Assembly (NCBI RefSeq): GCF_023078835.1
Contig: NZ_CP090898.1
Span: forward strand, 558,001-622,000
DNA length: 64,000 nucleotides
DNA from: Synechococcus sp. NB0720_010
GTDB taxonomy: Bacteria > Cyanobacteriota > Cyanobacteriia > PCC-6307 > Cyanobiaceae
Direction: 5' to 3'
Part shown: one piece after another, positions 63,487-64,000 of the stretch
How the letters are laid out: every line of letters begins with the position of its first letter
How positions within the stretch are numbered: the stretch's first letter is position 1
The notes under the pieces: generated by a model
Seen by the model: only the letters and a program-made list of their open reading frames with translations
Told to the model about the DNA's origin: nothing
The model's database searches: none
Translations under genes and position numbers: made by a program

Positions 63487-63954
63487 GGACCGAACCTAAA
63501 CCGGGTTTTTCAACTGCTGCTGTCACTCTTGGCCGTTTTTTGTGTCGGCGTGAACAGTGCCTGGGCTGCGGATTCAACCAGCTGCCACACCCTCACGGAT
63601 CCCCAAGTAGCCGCTCTATTTGACCGCTGGAATGCGGCCCTGGCCACTGGGGATCCCGCCCAGGTCAGCGCCCTCTACCGCCCGGATGCGCTGCTGCTGC
63701 CCACCCTCTCGAACCAGGCACGCACCACGACGGCGGGAATCGAGGACTATTTCAAGGGTTTCCTGAGCAAACACCCCACCGGCCGCATTGATGAGCGGGT
63801 GATCCAAAGCGACTGCAACGTGGCCATCGACGCCGGCAACTACAGCTTTGAACTGGACGGTCAGGGCTGGGTTCGGGCCCGTTACACCTTTGTCTATGCC
63901 TACCAGGATGGAGCCTGGAGCATCGAGCACCACCACTCCTCGTTGCTTCCCTAG
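63460..63954 (+). CDS. Exported SnoaL/SgcJ-like protein
   Basis: A 164-residue protein read from ATG at 63460, overlapping the divergent ParB-like gene by 27 bases; upstream ATGs at 63352 and 63397 would overlap more. NRVFQLLLSLLAVFCVGVNSAWAADS is a signal peptide. The mature part VAALFDRWNAALATGDPAQVSALYRPDALLLPTLS...GRIDERVI...YSFELDGQG is a cystatin-like NTF2 fold as in SgcJ/EcaC or CaMKII-association-domain proteins. No catalytic role is readable. It ends at the convergent partial gene. Confidence 0.78.
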   Translation: MKRRQTQGHGPNLNRVFQLLLSLLAVFCVGVNSAWAADSTSCHTLTDPQVAALFDRWNAALATGDPAQVSALYRPDALLLPTLSNQARTTTAGIEDYFKGFLSKHPTGRIDERVIQSDCNVAIDAGNYSFELDGQGWVRARYTFVYAYQDGAWSIEHHHSSLLP

Positions 63955-64000
63955 GCCGCGGCCTTGAGCATGTGCCGCAGTTCGCCCTTGGGGAATTCCG
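63951..64000 (-). CDS. 3' end of a gene running off the right edge
   Basis: The minus strand is open from the right edge to a TAG at 63951-63953, ending EFPKGELRHMLKAAA. Too short to name. It is convergent with the SnoaL-like gene, overlapping its stop codon by 3 bases (63951-63954). Confidence 0.45.
   Translation of the reverse strand, partial: EFPKGELRHMLKAAA

Overview
The window looks like the chromosome of a marine or estuarine picocyanobacterium of the Synechococcus type. The pointers are a phycobilisome rod linker, an SLH-OprB porin, type III glutamine synthetase, a phoB-phoR-ptrA-pstS phosphate cluster, an SelD fused to an NADH-dehydrogenase-like domain, and many small proteins I associate with picocyanobacteria. 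No rRNA, tRNA, transposase or CRISPR array was seen. Genes are densely packed and no gene-free stretch exceeds about 300 bases.

Region A (1-15.3 kb, minus strand) is a type I secretion locus. The 3' part of a giant gene runs off the left edge; at least 3264 codons lie in the window. Its body is 14.6 tandem copies of a 603-bp unit (201 residues) that look identical by eye, preceded by one diverged unit and a proline-rich N-terminus without a signal peptide. Upstream on the same strand lie an HlyD-type adaptor and two ABC half-transporters with overlapping start and stop codons. Both ATPase domains are visibly degenerate. Codon choice in the repeat gene (ACG, GCG, AGT, GGA) differs from the ACC, GCC, AGC, GGC preference of the core genes to the right.

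Region B (15.4-22.2 kb) carries several cyclic-di-GMP-type genes: a stand-alone protein with four MshEN-like motifs divergent from the exporter; a membrane GGDEF protein with a substrate-binding-like lipoprotein in front of it; and a PAS-GGDEF-EAL protein with a broken GGDEF and an intact EAL. Three housekeeping genes (folP, tpiA, an S4 protein) sit among them. The layout suggests cyclic-di-GMP control of a giant surface protein. This is the most unusual system in the window and is an inference.

Region C (22.2-38.9 kb) is core-like: an MsbA-type ABC exporter, cysK, an HdeD-like protein, a flavin monooxygenase, a P-type cation ATPase, type III glutamine synthetase, an SQR-like/FMN-reductase/pirin operon divergent from rubrerythrin, and a DUF2808 gene divergent from an SLH porin, with a possible Pho box between these last two.

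Region D (38.9-45.5 kb) is a phosphate and arsenate cluster: phoB, phoR, ptrA, pstS, arsR, a GAPDH gene and arsJ. The arsR-gap intergenic space holds one Pho-box-like direct repeat and two copies of ATCAA-N6-TTGAT, the arrangement known for cyanobacterial ArsR. This fits export of arsenate as 1-arseno-3-phosphoglycerate under joint phosphate and arsenic control.

Region E (45.5-64 kb) holds small secreted proteins, a CP12-like protein, a LuxR-type regulator, a plant-type ferredoxin, the selD fusion, a four-gene polar amino acid ABC transporter, pyrC, the rod linker, an OprB porin, a DUF2252 protein, an ATP-grasp ligase of the PGM1-related type, UspA, a ParB-like protein and a SnoaL-like secreted protein.
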